NCBI GenBank assembly: GCA_023935145.1
Contig: CM043700.1
Coordinates: forward strand, 107,448,400 to 107,512,399
Length of the DNA: 64,000 bases
DNA from: Bretschneidera sinensis
Taxonomy: Eukaryota > Streptophyta > Magnoliopsida > Brassicales > Akaniaceae
Direction of reading: 5' to 3'
Position numbers and translations under genes: made by a program. Shown in pieces: positions 35,682-46,498 of the stretch (position 1 is its first letter; each line of letters begins with the position of its first letter). Under the pieces are notes generated by a model. It was not told the DNA's origin. It saw only the letters and a program-made list of their open reading frames with translations, and did not search any database.

Positions 35682-35919
35682 CTTTGCGGACAAGATCCCA
35701 AATTTATGCAATACCCACAAATGCTTTCTTCAACCTCAAGAACACGATCGAAGATGGATCTTAACACCGTTCTTGAATCACCCTCAAGAACACGATCTAA
35801 TCTTGATCTTTACTCCGTTCTTGAATCACCCAAGAAGTTAATCTTTGATTCTTAGAGTCTTGGCTCCATCACCTTCTTGTTCTTGCTTTGATACCCAGCT
35901 GTGCTAGCTTTGATACCAC

Positions 35920-36348
35920 TATTGAAAATCACCTTGACAAGATGCCCAGGTGGTGATCTTCCAAACACCCAAGTCTAGAATGACTTGTAGAAAGAAATAC
36001 AGCAATCGAAAGCAAGAAAGAAAAGAAGAGAAGCGATTTGTTATCGAGGTTCCGCAATAGCCTACGTCCCCGTGAGTTCCTCTGAACTCTCTGCACTAAA
36101 TAAATGGTTCTTTACAATTACAGTAATCCTCTTCAAAGAGCTCAAGTTCTTGAAGAAACTAAGAAAAGAAGAAGAAGATGATAAGAACTATTACAATGCT
36201 CTCTATCTATACTACTCTCTCTTCTTTACAACCAGCCTCTCTACAATGAGTCTCTCTTGTGTTTTATGTCTTTGCACTCTCACACAATTCTCTCTTGTAT
36301 TGTGTCTTGTCACTCTTTTCAATTGATCTCAAATTATATCACAATCTT
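35920..36348 (-). repeat. 5' LTR of copia element 2, first part
   Basis: Matches 30583-31010 of the other LTR. The terminal TG is mutated to TA. It ends with ATCTT (36344-36348), the target site of copia 3. Confidence 0.9.
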
Positions 36349-37175
36349 TGTTGGAAATCACCTTAGCAAGATGACCAGGTGGTGATCTTCCAAACACCCA
36401 AGTCTTGAATGACTTGTAGAAAGAATTTTAGCAATCGAACACAAGAACAGAAAATCAAAGAAAGAAAGAAAACAAGTAACTTGTTGTCAAGGTTCAGCAA
36501 TGTGCCTACGTCCCCGTGAGTTCCTCCGAACTCTCTGCACTATCTCAATGGTTCTTACAAAGTTACAGCAATCCCCATCAAGAATCCAAGTTATTGAAGA
36601 ACCAAGAAGAGAACGAGAAAGTGATAGACCTATTACAATGCTTTCTATCAGTTCTCTACTAACCTCTCTTCTTTACAACCAGCCTCACTACAAGAGTCCC
36701 TCTTGTGTTTATGTCTCTCGCAAAATTCTCTCTTGTGTTTACAATGATCTCACAATGTCACAGCCTGTGTGGTTCTCTCACACACCTTTCTCACCACTTG
36801 AAATGAGGCTAAGAAACCCTTTTTATAGCCTCTTAATTCTTAGACAATCTTGTGAATCATTCTTGACCCTTTGATCATGTTCTTCCTTTAATCTCAGCCC
36901 TACATCACTCTCCAAGTGATGCTGTGTGTTTTGGTGTGGTGCTGTGTGCTGCGGCGTGACCTGATGCTGCAGCCTCCTGATGCTGTGCGCACACCTCCTA
37001 CCTGTGGGCATAAACTTCCACAGCAGTGTGGCTGACCTTCCCATACTCAAAATTCAAGCACACACATGTGTGCAACCTTATAACTTGCTGAACTTTGATA
37101 TCCCACAATTGGTTTGGACATTAACCAACCTTAGAACATGTTTGGACATATTTGAAACTTAGGCAAACAACAACA
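36349..37175 (-). repeat. 3' LTR of copia element 3
   Basis: 827 bp, TGTTGGAAATCACC ... AACAACA. AAAGGTAGAGAT on the minus strand next to it is the polypurine tract. Confidence 0.92.
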
Positions 37176-37189
37176 ATCTCTACCTTTGT

Positions 37190-38365
37190 CTAAGTGTTCA
37201 AAAAAAACAAAACCTGAACCATTGTGCAGAAAGCTTCGGGATCCAAACTCATCTTGAGTCATCAATCAACCGATTCCAATCCTAAATAATTCAAGGCAAT
37301 GATTGAATTTACTTAGAGGTAGAAACTAGGTGCCCAAATCTGCAGGACTTTTCTCTGTGGTCTTCTTGTCAACATGAATGCTTCCTTCTGTACCATTTTC
37401 CAGAATGTAATGATACCGAACATCCATATGCTCCGTCCCCTCATGGAACACTGGATACCTCCATAAGTGTCACGCACTTTGGCTATCCAAAGATACCACC
37501 ACCTGTTCTTTTAGGACCTCTCACTCGTCCAACAACCTTTGCACCCCATAGCCTCCTTTATGGCTTCCGTAGCCGCTATGCATTCTGCCCCGGTTGTTAT
37601 GAGTGCTACCATTGGCTACCACTGAGCCTCCATGTACCTCAGCAACCACTTCATCCCAAGCCAATGCTCTTTTCTGGGATTACTCACACATTTGCTGAAA
37701 ACATCCATTGCCCAAGAAACATTTGACCTGTTTCTCTTCCTTTCTCGGAAGATTCTCCTCATCCCAAGGATCTTTTGTACAAGGCTGAGATCCTTCCTCT
37801 CGAACTCCTCACTGAGTTAAGATGTAAACTTTTCCATCATCTTCCTGCTGTTCCAAACTAACAGCCCATCAATGACATAGGTGAGGATACTCACCATTTT
37901 CTCTACCTTGTGTCCAGGTGAGAAAGTTTCTGTGAAACCTATGTCTCATCTTCTTGTGAACCCATTCGCCACTAGCCTAGCCTTGTTCCAGACTTCATCT
38001 CTTGGAGGGCACCCTTCTTTGATCTTGTAAGTGCACTTACATTCCACAACTTTCTGATTTCTTGGAATTTTTACCAATTCCCAGAAGTTGTTCTTCCTCA
38101 AAGAATCCATTTCTTCCTCCATAGCCAGCTGCCACTTTGACGAATCCTTACACTCCATGGCATCCGTGTAAGTTTCTGGTTCAGCCATTCCTCCTTCTTT
38201 CCAAGGAGCTGCTGCATCCGCAGCATCCGCAAACCCACATCTTGAAGGTGGTCCGACCAGCCTTCTTTCCCGGTTCCTTGTGAGCTGGTAGTCATTCCGA
38301 TTTGCTGCATCATCCTCTTCTTGTTCAACCTCTTCTTGAGTTTCTTGAGCTTGGCAATCATCCAA
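37190..38365 (-). pseudogene. Copia element 3 residual RT/RNase H and integrase-RT linker
   Basis: 38365 down to 37946 reads the acidic linker and then SSKWQLAMEEEMDSL, NNFWELV and CTYKIKEG, the start of RT. Beyond it only scattered RT and RNase H pieces remain (37190-37940). About 0.6 kb is missing compared with copia 2, including the YVDD region. Confidence 0.75.
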
Positions 38366-38374
38366 GGGCTCTAC

Positions 38375-40276
38375 CTAGTCCGAACCCTCTTGCCTCCTCT
38401 GCTCTACCTGAACAGAATCTCCTTTGATGCTATGCTCCACAAGAACCAAACTGGTTTGCTCACTAGCCCCTGCAGGGTTAGTATTCTCCAAGTAGGGAAA
38501 TAATAATTCATTAAAGACAACATCCCTACTTATAATCAGTTTCATTCCCTTCTTTTCTAAGGACCACAACCTATATCCCTTAACCCCATCACCATATCCT
38601 AGAAATACACATTTTCTAGACCCAGGGCCAAGTTTATCCTCCTTTTGATGTGCATATGCTGCACACCCAAAAGTTTTAAGGTTGTTTAATTCATGGGGTT
38701 TTCCACTCCACAACTCTTCGGAAGTCTTATGGTATACAATCCTAGAGGGTGATCTATTAATCAAATATGCAGCTGTAGCTACAGCTTCTCCCCAAAAATA
38801 TTTTGGTAACCCGGATCCATCTAACATACACCTAACATTTTCCATAAGGGTCTTATTCATCAACTCAGCAACTCCATTTTGCTGAGGAGTTTCCACAACT
38901 GTCCTATGTCTTAGAATGCCATTTAACCTACAGAATTGATCAAGTTCTTGGTTAAAAATTTCTAAGCCATTATCAGTTCTTATCCCCTTAACTACTCTAC
39001 CCATTTGAGTCTCAACCAGCCCTTTCCACACCACTAATTTATTCAAGGCATCTAATTTATTCTTAACCAAATAAACCCATACTTTTCTTGAATAATCATC
39101 AATTAAAGACAGAAAGTAAATGTTACCTCCCTGTGTTGGTGTCCTTGCTGGTCCCCAAAGGTCCGCATGAATGTAGTCAAGAATGCTCTTAGACTTGTGC
39201 ACTCCGGTGTTGAAGCTGACCCGATGTTGCTGCCCAAAAACACAGCTCTTACAGAAATCCATTTTTTCTACTTTGTTACCACCAAGTAGACCTTCCTTGC
39301 TAAGCACTTGCAGGCCCTTTTCGCTCATGTGTCCCAAGCGAGTGTGCCAAAGGGCTGCCTTGTCCAGCTCAGCCATCAAGCTTGCTGCTTGATCAGTGGT
39401 TTCTGTTTCTCCGATCATCTCATAGAGTCCATCGTTTCTTGCTGCCTTGATCACTACCAAAGATCCCTTGGCCACCTTGATCTTTCCTCCCTCTATCTTG
39501 CATGTATAGCCCATGGAATCCAGCTGCCCCAATGAGATCAAGTTCCTCTTCAAATCTAGAACATACCTCACATTTTCCAGCAGCCTTGTGACTCCACCAA
39601 ACATCCTCAATTGGATGTCTCCAATCCCTCTCACATGGCAAGAATTATCATTCCCCAAGAAGACCCTTCCATCATTGATCTTCTTGAAATTCTTGAACCA
39701 TTCTTTGTGAGGGCTCATATGATGAGTGCACCCGGTATCCAAGATCCATTTCCCGCTGCCTTCTTGCCCCTTGCTCACACTTGAGCACACAACAAGAACA
39801 TCATCATCTTGCTGCTCTGTTTTGGCAACCGAAGCCTCTCCATTCTTGGTATGGCTTCCTCCTCTATCCCATGTCATCTTCTTGCAATCTTTCTTGACAT
39901 GACCCTCCTTATGGCAGTAGTAGCAGCTCTTCCCTCCAAATCTCAGTTTGGAATGCATTCTCCCATGGATTTCTCCTCTACATCTGTCCCGGTAGTAGCC
40001 ATGCATGCTGTTCTCCACTCTCCTATGGCTCTCTCCTCTACCTCTATCCCGGTAGTAGCCATACATGCTGCTGTGCACTCTCCCATGGCTCTCTCCTCTA
40101 CCTATGTCCCGGTAGTAGCCATACATGCTACTGTGCACTCTCCCATGGTTCTCTCCTCTACCTCTGTCTCGGTAGTAGCCATGGTTGCTGCCATACCAAG
40201 TTGCTGCCCTTCTTTTAAAGAACAGCCCTTTACCACTTGATGCACTCCTTTTCTTGGCATCAAGATTATCTTGCAA
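38375..40276 (-). pseudogene. Copia element 3 Gag tail, protease and integrase (633-codon frame)
   Basis: The longest open frame of the window. Residues 31-110 are four 20-residue RG/Tyr-rich repeats (GYYRDRGRGESHGRVHSSMY type). The CCHC knuckle CYYCHKEGHVKKDC is at 118-131. The protease active site DTG is at 180-182 (WILDTGCTHHM), intact. Integrase follows with LWHTRLGHMSEKGL, CKSCVFGQQH, ADLWGPA, RTDNGLEI and PQQNGVAE, then LWSGKPHELNNLKTFGCAAY. Compared with copia 2, about 75 codons of the Gag core are missing before residue 7. It is retroelement coding, open but probably not functional. Confidence 0.9.
39961..40200 (-). repeat. Four 60-bp in-frame repeats in copia 3 gag
   Basis: Units at 39961, 40021, 40081 and 40141, each exactly 60 bp and differing at a few positions. 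They encode the RG/Tyr-rich repeats next to the zinc knuckle. Copia 2 has a single unit at the same place. Confidence 0.95.
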
Positions 40277-40315
40277 CTCTTCCTTAGGATCAAATTTAAA
40301 AGCAATGATTCGTTT

Positions 40316-40624
40316 TCAAAGATACCTCTTATCCGGGAGAGTTTTGGTAAGAAACAACTCATCTAGTTTCTTCCATATGACAGCTGGATCCTTCGAGTCT
40401 CCGCACTCCCTTGTGACATTATCCGACATGTGAAAGAAAATGGTGCTGTAAGCCATCTTCTTCATCTTGGTCCGCTGGTCCTCCGTGACACTTGCTGGAA
40501 AAGAATCATCTTCTCCAATAGCTAAGTCCACTTTCTGCTGCATTAGAACCGCCTTGATCTTCCGCTTCCATAGGGTAAAGTCCCCCTTTCCATCAAACTT
40601 CTCCACACAGAAATTTGAAGTCAT
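40316..40624 (-). pseudogene. Copia element 3 gag N-terminus
   Basis: MTSNFCVEKFDGKGDFTLWK onward, open to LTKTLPDKRYL, where a stop and frame change occur. It retains AVIWKKLDE, unlike copia 2. The rest of the Gag core is deleted before 40276. Confidence 0.88.
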
Positions 40625-40837
40625 CTTTTGCAGACAAGATCCCAGATTTGTGCACTAACCACAACTACTTTCTTCAACCTCAAGAACACAAATCGAAGAT
40701 GGATCTTTAACACCGTTCTTGAATCAACCTTCAAGAACACGACCGGATCTTGATCTTTACACCGTTCTTGAATCACCCAAGAAGTTTGATCTTTGATTCT
40801 TGGAGTCTTGGCTCCGTACCTTCTACTTCTTGTTCCG

Positions 40838-40886
40838 ATAACCAGCTGCTGTGCTCTGATACCACTGACCAAAGCTCTGCTACCGC
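40838..40886 (-). other. Primer-binding region of copia element 3
   Basis: TGGTATCAGAGC, the standard initiator-Met primer site, lies about 22 bases inside the 5' LTR instead of directly beside it as in copia 1 and 2. The intervening bases contain GTAGCAGAGC, which looks like a decayed duplicate. Confidence 0.6.
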
Positions 40887-41693
40887 TGTTGGAAATCACC
40901 TTAGCAAGATGCCCAGGTGGTGATCTTCCAAACACCCAAGTCTTGAATGACTTGTAGAAAGAATTTCAACAATCGAACACAAGGACAGAAAATCAAAGAA
41001 AGAAAGAAGACAAGTAATTTGTTGTCGAGGTTCAGCAATGTGCCTACGTCCCCGTGAGTTCCTCCGAACTCTCTGCACTATCTCAATGGTTCTTACAAAG
41101 TTACAGCAATCCCCTTCAAGAATCCAAGTTCTTGAAGAACCAAGAAGAGAACGAGAAAGTGATAGACCTATTACAATGCTTTATATCAATTCTCTACTAA
41201 CCTCTCTTCTTTACAACCAGCCTCACTACAAGAGTCCCTCTTGTGTTTATGTCTCTCACAAAATTCTCTCTTGTGTTTACAATGATCTCACAATGTCACA
41301 ACCTGTGTGGTTCTCTCACACACCTTTCTCACCACTTGAAATGAGGCTAAGAAACCCTTTTTATAGCCTCTTAATTCTTGGACAATCTTGTGAATCATTC
41401 TTGACCCTTTGATCATGTTATTCCTTTAATATCAGCCCTACATCACTCTCCAAGTGATGCTGTGTGCTGCGGCGTGACCTGATGCTGCAGCCTCCTGATG
41501 CTGTGCGCACACCTCCTGCCTGTGGGCAGAAACTTCCACAGTAGTGTGCCTGACCTTCCCATGCTCAAAATTGAAGCACACACATGTGTGCAACCTTATA
41601 ACTTGCTGAACTTTGATATCCCACAATTGGTTTGGACATTAACCAAACTTAGACCATGTTTGGACATGTTTGAAACTTAGGCAAATAACAACA
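40887..41693 (-). repeat. 5' LTR of copia element 3
   Basis: 807 bp, nearly identical to 36349-37175. Confidence 0.92.
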
Positions 41694-41698
41694 ATCTT

Positions 41699-42270
41699 AT
41701 TCACATTCATGTTGATAATGAAGCTAGGTGACCCTTTATAGTGCACCAACTTCTTGTTCAATCTTGAGAGTCAATCTCCACCCTTAGATCTTGATGACCA
41801 CTTAACCATGGCCCTCCATCAATCCTAAGTGGTGTTGTGCGTTTTAACCTTGCATCCACGCACCTAAGAGGAGGTTTAAGCAAGCTGTCCATGTGTGCCT
41901 CAGTGTGCCTAGCACCTAGGCGCTGAATAGGGGGCGGTAAGGCGCTAGGCAAAGCCCCTTTGCATCACATTATGGGCGGTACGGTGCTGGTGGAGGGGCG
42001 GTGCGGTGCTGCCCTTCTCCAAGCAGCATCCTTGCTGGGCGGTGAGGCACTGGTGAAGGGGCAGTGAGGCGCACACTGATGCTGCCCTTCACACAACAGT
42101 GCGCACTACTTTGCTTTGTTGATTAGGGGTGTGCACACACACCCAAATGGATGCACACACATGTGTGCACTCCTTTAACATGTTGTATTTTAATCTTCCA
42201 ACCTTGGTTTAGACTTTAACCATCTTTGAACCATGTTTAGACATGTTTAAACCTTAGACAAATACCAACA
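41699..42270 (-). repeat. 5' LTR of copia element 2, second part
   Basis: Continues the LTR after copia 3 (ATTCACATTCATGTTG onward) and ends ATACCAACA before the TSD AGTTA. It includes the GC-rich stretch also found at 31190-31400. Confidence 0.9.
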
Positions 42271-42275
42271 AGTTA

Positions 42276-44084
42276 CTTGATTGTCACATACCAAATTCAT
42301 GGGACACGATTTCTTAAACCTAAGTTCTGTTGACAACTTTTTCAACCAAACCAACTCAAAGATAGTGTGCCATCACTTTGTATTCGGACTCAGAACTCGA
42401 TCTACTAACCAAAGTTTACTTCTTACTCTTCCATGAGATCAAATTATCTCCAATAAACACACAATATCAGGCAGTTGACCTCGTGTCAGATGGAGAGTCT
42501 GTCCAATCTGCATGAGTATAACCCCTCAACATGAGTATAACCATGGTCTTGATTAAGTAAACCACGACCAAGGCACTCTTAAAATATTTCAAAATACAAA
42601 TAACAACATCCTAATGACTAGGCCTTAGGCCATCTAGATATTAGCTAACCACTGCGAATAAGATATATGGTTTTGAAATAATGAAATAATTCAGTTTCCC
42701 AACTAACCTTCTACACTGTCCTCGATCAGACAATAACTCACTCTGAACAACTGCAAGTTTTGTGTTAGAATGCATAAGATTGTCTATATGCTTACACCCT
42801 AACATCCCAAAAATCCCTCAACAAATTCAGAACATATTTATGTTGAGACAAAGAAACACCATGATGAGATCTAGCAACTTCAATACCCAAAATGTATAGT
42901 GCCTAGAAACTGTTTTAATGCTAGAGTTCCCTCATTGTCATCTTCCGTGATCACCATACATAATCAACAGGATCCTACCCACCTCACTATGTCAGTAAAA
43001 TTCATAATGATCTACACCACACCTACGAGGACCAAAGTATTTGCCACGTAACTGACCTACCAAACCATGCTCTAGGGAATTGTTTCAAGTTATATAGAGA
43101 TTTCTTCAACCGACATACTTACCCAGACTCCCTTGAGCAACAAACCCTGGAGGTTATTGTAGACCATGCAGGAAAGCATTCTTCACATCCAATTGATGTA
43201 AACTCCAATCAAACGTAGCTGTTAAGGGGATAAGGATACGGACCGACGTAATCTTAGCAGCAAAAAAGAATGTCTCAACATAGTCAATACCATACACTTG
43301 TGTATACCTTTTTTTCCACTAAATGAACACCACCACAACTAACATCATGACCTCCTTTTCCACTGCGAGTACTCATATCACCAGAGCCACATCCTCTACC
43401 ACTATTAACATCAGCTCGACTGCTTTGCCAAGTTTGAGTAACCAAAGCAGATTTCTTAACTACTGATCCTTTGACACTATTACGAGAAACTGCATGTTAC
43501 ACACGATAATAAATCTCTAACCATGAAGGAAGTTCAGCCTCACCAAGGATCTGTGTGCAAACCGGCTCATACTCCGTCTTCAAACCAACCAATAATGTGA
43601 GGACCTCTATTTGCTCTTGGCATTTCTGAATTGCCTTAACATTAGCATAAATAGGCATCAAGGAACGCAACTCTAATGACATTGTCTTCATATCAGAAAA
43701 GTACTCGCTAACATCACGATCACCTTGCTAACCATGAAAGAACTGAACATTCACATCATACATCTGATTATGGCTGCTAGAATACAACAGACGAACATAC
43801 TCCCAAACTTCCTTACAGGTCTCAAGATGTGTACACATGTAATCAATTTGGGGTTTCATCAAATTACATTAAAAAGTAATAAGTAGGGAATCTTCTTGTT
43901 CCCACGCATCAAACAATTTCTTATCTGTGGGCGAGTTATTAGTGAGAAGTTTACGTTTACCATGACCAGTGACATACTTATACACTACTTTGGATCATTG
44001 AACATAATTACTACTATCAAGTTTGCGAGTAGTGATGATATGAGGAGGCACTTGGGGAGGCACAGGTGCAAACTTGGAATCCAT
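42276..44084 (-). pseudogene. Copia element 1 gag and reverse transcriptase remnants
   Basis: Gag starts MDSKFAPVPPQVPPHII at 44084 and reads through three in-frame stops to MPIYANVKAIQKCQEQIEVL, TEYEPVCTQILGEAELPS and an RG/Gly-rich end near 43340. It then passes straight to KVYTSVWY, which corresponds to the KGYTQVYGIDY of copia RT, so protease and integrase are deleted. RT pieces (LKKSLYNLKQFPRAWF) continue to 42276, where copia 2 interrupts. Confidence 0.8.
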
Positions 44085-44301
44085 AAGACCAACAACCACT
44101 ACACAGACAACAATAACCAACAATTAACAATTAACAACCAACAATCAACACACAAACGACAAACAAACTGAGTGAATCCACCAACAACGTAATTTAAAAT
44201 GAAACTATAGCATAATTAAGCCATAAAACAAAGATAACTAGTAAGAGAAGAGAAAGATGAGCATTCTGTTGATCCCAAGAGAACATTAGCTTTGATACCA
44301 T

Positions 44302-44418
44302 GTTAACTTGGAATTAGAATAATTAGAGAGTGAAAAGGCTACGCGACAATGTCTAGACCTGTGTATTTATATTAGATTGTATACATGACAATTACAATAA
44401 TACTCTTATACTCTAACA
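44302..44418 (-). repeat. 5' LTR of copia element 1
   Basis: 117 bp, partner of 20786-20896. TGGTATCAAAGC on the minus strand adjoins it. Confidence 0.85.
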
Positions 44419-44470
44419 TAAACCCAAGAATTCTTCATTATTATTTGAAGTATACGTAAAAATACATTGG

Positions 44471-44595
44471 CAATGTTTGGAAAGGTATTAAAGCTAGCTT
44501 AAAGCATGTTAGCTTAAATTGATTCAAGACAATTTTACTTTGAACCAATTTAAGCTAACATGGTTTAAGTTAACTTTAATACCTCTCCAAACATG
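44471..44595. mobile_element. Small hairpin MITE in intron 1 of MEKK copy B
   Basis: About 125 bp forming one long imperfect hairpin: CAATGTTTGGAAAGGTATTA at left, TAATACCTCTCCAAACATGG at right, with AGCATGTTAGCTTAAATTG and CAATTTAAGCTAACATGG arms inside. There is no coding capacity. Confidence 0.75.
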
Positions 44596-44819
44596 GACAT
44601 TATTGAAATCTGATGCAATTTTTTTGTTCAATCATAACTGAAGTTGGAATTATAACCAATTTATTATGAATTTCTAAGATATATAAGTACATAATTACGA
44701 TATTCAATCAAATTTTCACAATTTAAAATAATAATTAAATTCTTATTATAACTTTTGACTTACGAGATGCAAGGAAATTATGTCCATGTCATTAACACAA
44801 CTCTATTTCAAAAAATGTC

Positions 44820-44895
44820 AAATGCCTAACGCAGTGGTAAGAAGGACATTTTCCCCTACCCATAAGTAGGAGTTCGAACCCCCCATCCCTAAATA
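44820..44895 (+). mobile_element. tRNA-derived SINE head
   Basis: AACGCAGTGGTAAGA resembles a pol III A box and GAGTTCGAACC a B box, 40-45 bases apart, in tRNA-like order. The acceptor stem and anticodon arm do not fold as a proper tRNA. It is best read as a SINE fragment. Confidence 0.5.
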
Positions 44896-45380
44896 TCGCT
44901 AATGATAAAAAATGATCTATTTCAAAAATCTTTGATTGAGAAGGAAATTTGTATCTTTATTCAAATTATAGCCTCAAATAATAATTTATTTCGGACTTGA
45001 GTATATAAGAAATAAAGTTTGGTAATACTTTTAAAAAAATAAAATACCTGATTCCGAGCTATTGTTGTAATTTTCATAAACCAAGGATCTATTTGTTGAG
45101 CAAAACAACTAAAAACGATCTATTTGAAATGTCAAAATATATAGGAGGCAAGGTAGTTTCAAGCTAGGGTATAGGAGGCAAATATATATATATATATCCT
45201 TGTTTCGTATCAGAAAAGATTTCCACATTTTATAATGCATTCCATTTCTAGCTTTGCTGTGCAAAGTTCATCAATGGATTTAACTTATTGGTTGATGCTT
45301 TGCTTTCTGTATCTTTATTGCAGCAAAAGAGAAATTTTTGTTGCTGATTATGCTTTCTTAAACCATTTTCTTTTCTGCAG

Positions 45381-45676
45381 CAATGGAATCTTTTTTGCTG
45401 TGAAGGAAGTTTCATTGCTTGATCAAGGAAGTCAAGGAAATCAAAGTATTTCCCAACTTGAGCAGGTGAGATAGGCTCTTTTGTGTCCTGGAGGGAATAT
45501 ATTCCCTTTCTATGCATGATCTCTGTGGTTCTTTACATGAGTAATTTATGGGATGAGAAATAACATTGCCAACTTTCTCCTTTTCTGATTTTATATCTCT
45601 TCGTTTGTCTCAGAAAATTGCACTTTTAAGCCAGTTCGAGTATGAAAACATAGTTCAGTACTATGGCACAGATAAG
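45381..45676 (+). pseudogene. MEKK1-like: MEKK1-like copy B exons 2-3: catalytic Lys, mutated alpha-C Glu
   Basis: Exon 2, 45381-45465, joins exon 1 in phase and encodes NGIFFAVKEVSLLDQGSQG up to QLEQ. The ATP-anchoring Lys is residue 70. Exon 3, 45614-45676, encodes KIALLSQFEYENIVQYYGTD. Plant MAPKKKs have Glu directly after QLEQ or QLGQ (EI.LLS); this Glu of helix alpha-C pairs with the catalytic Lys. Here the codon is AAA (Lys) in place of GAA, one substitution. Acceptors TGCAG and CTCAG and donors GTGAG and GTACT are usable. The rest of the sequence is well conserved. Confidence 0.85.
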
Positions 45677-46451
45677 GTACTATATTCTTGCTTTTCATGT
45701 CTGTTTCTGTTTTTGCATTTTAGATGCTCTTCAATCTTGGCATAACTAAAAATGGTATCAAAATGAAGAACCGTTTTTATGAATCTTTTATTTTGAAACT
45801 GTTTAACTTCTACAAAACTTCTTTGCTTGTGAGCTATTGCCATTGTCAAGGACAACCTCATAAATAGGATTCGGGAGGGAAATTACCAATTTGAACATTA
45901 AACTTAAAATAGTCAGATGGCAGAAAGTATTCCATGCACTTGGCACGTACATAGATCATTTGCTGCCTCTAGGTGTTAAACTTGTCTTACATCCAAATAT
46001 AGCCAGCCGTATGTAAGTATTGAACTGCTGAAAATTCAAGCACCTCTACTATGAGAAAAACTGAGGGTGTGTTTGGTTTTAAAAAATAATCCATTTTTTT
46101 TATTTTTTTTTTCACATAAAATAAAAAACGGGAGTGAAAACTCGTTTGGCAACTAAAAACTTTTTCGTAGTAATTGAAAATAAAAAGGGACCAAATTCAG
46201 AAAGCGTAAAAAAAATTGTTTCGAGTAAAATCAAAATAAAAAAACAAAAATAAAAAACTACTTTCTCCTCCCTGTGGCATAGCAAAATCTAATGTTAAAG
46301 GACGCATATTTTGAAAAGCTTATACTTGCGTCCTTCGACCAAAGTTCTTCGTAAAATCTATTAATCTTAACAGGAGAAAGGAAGACTAAAATGCCCCTAA
46401 TAAAAAGGTCCCAAGATTGGTCAGAGTCAAACTTTGGTCAATATCATTCAC

Positions 46452-46455
<4 letters not shown>

Positions 46456-46493
<38 letters not shown>
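46456..46493 (+). repeat. (CT)n microsatellite
   Basis: About 18-19 CT units without interruption. Confidence 0.95.

Positions 46494-46498
<5 letters not shown>

Larger units (their letters stand above)
36349..41693 (-). mobile_element. Ty1/copia element 3, youngest of the nest
   Basis: TSD ATCTT at 36344-36348 and 41694-41698, inside the 5' LTR of copia 2. The left LTR is 36349-37175 (827 bp) and the right LTR 40887-41693 (807 bp). They are nearly identical apart from a 20-bp length difference near 36920, so this is the most recent insertion. Gag start, zinc knuckle, protease and integrase are retained in long frames. The gag core and most of the reverse transcriptase are deleted, so it is not autonomous. 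Confidence 0.93.
30583..42270 (-). mobile_element. Ty1/copia element 2 (Tork-like), interrupted by copia 3
   Basis: TSD AGTTA at 30578-30582 and 42271-42275. The 3' LTR is 30583-31586 (1004 bp). The 5' LTR is 41699-42270 plus 35920-36348 (1001 bp), split by copia 3. TGGTATCAAAGC at 35907-35918 (minus) is the primer-binding site. The interior (31587-35919) keeps gag, protease, integrase, RT and RNase H in order, with a nonsense codon in gag, a frameshift before the zinc knuckle and further breaks in integrase and RT. It is related to copia 3. Confidence 0.92.
20786..44418 (-). mobile_element. Ty1/copia element 1, short LTRs, outermost of the nest
   Basis: The left LTR is 20786-20896 and the right LTR 44302-44418, with TSD TAAAC at 20781-20785 and 44419-44423. 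Orientation is minus. TGGTATCAAAGC next to the right LTR is the initiator-Met primer-binding site, and GAAAGGAG next to the left LTR is the polypurine tract. Subtracting nested elements leaves only about 2.5 kb: gag (44084 down to about 43330), then reverse transcriptase and RNase H pieces. Protease and integrase are deleted. The element is interrupted twice in the RNase H region, by the Tat element at GTACT and by copia 2 at AGTTA. Confidence 0.9.
20415..45380 (+). other. Giant first intron of MEKK copy B (about 25 kb) holding a four-element nest
   Basis: Donor GTAAGT at 20415 and acceptor TTTCTGCAG ending 45380. Joining the flanking exons gives EGIS-D-NGIFFAVKEVSLLDQ in one frame, as expected for MEKK1. 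Almost all of the intron is retrotransposons: copia 1 (20786-44418) containing a Tat element and copia 2, which contains copia 3. The left remainder (20415-20785) and the right remainder (44424-45380) hold no exon; the right one carries a small hairpin MITE, a SINE-like tRNA-derived segment and a short TA repeat. Confidence 0.85.

Noticed and set aside
39809..40240. 143-codon plus-strand frame
   Set aside because: Shadow of the copia 3 gag repeats coded on the minus strand.
20897..44301. Additional MEKK exons hidden in the giant intron
   Set aside because: Exons 1 and 2 already join in phase with no missing kinase residues, and all sequence between is accounted for by retroelements.
44820..44895. 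Functional tRNA gene
   Set aside because: A and B boxes are present but no acceptor stem or anticodon arm can be paired properly; treated as a SINE fragment.
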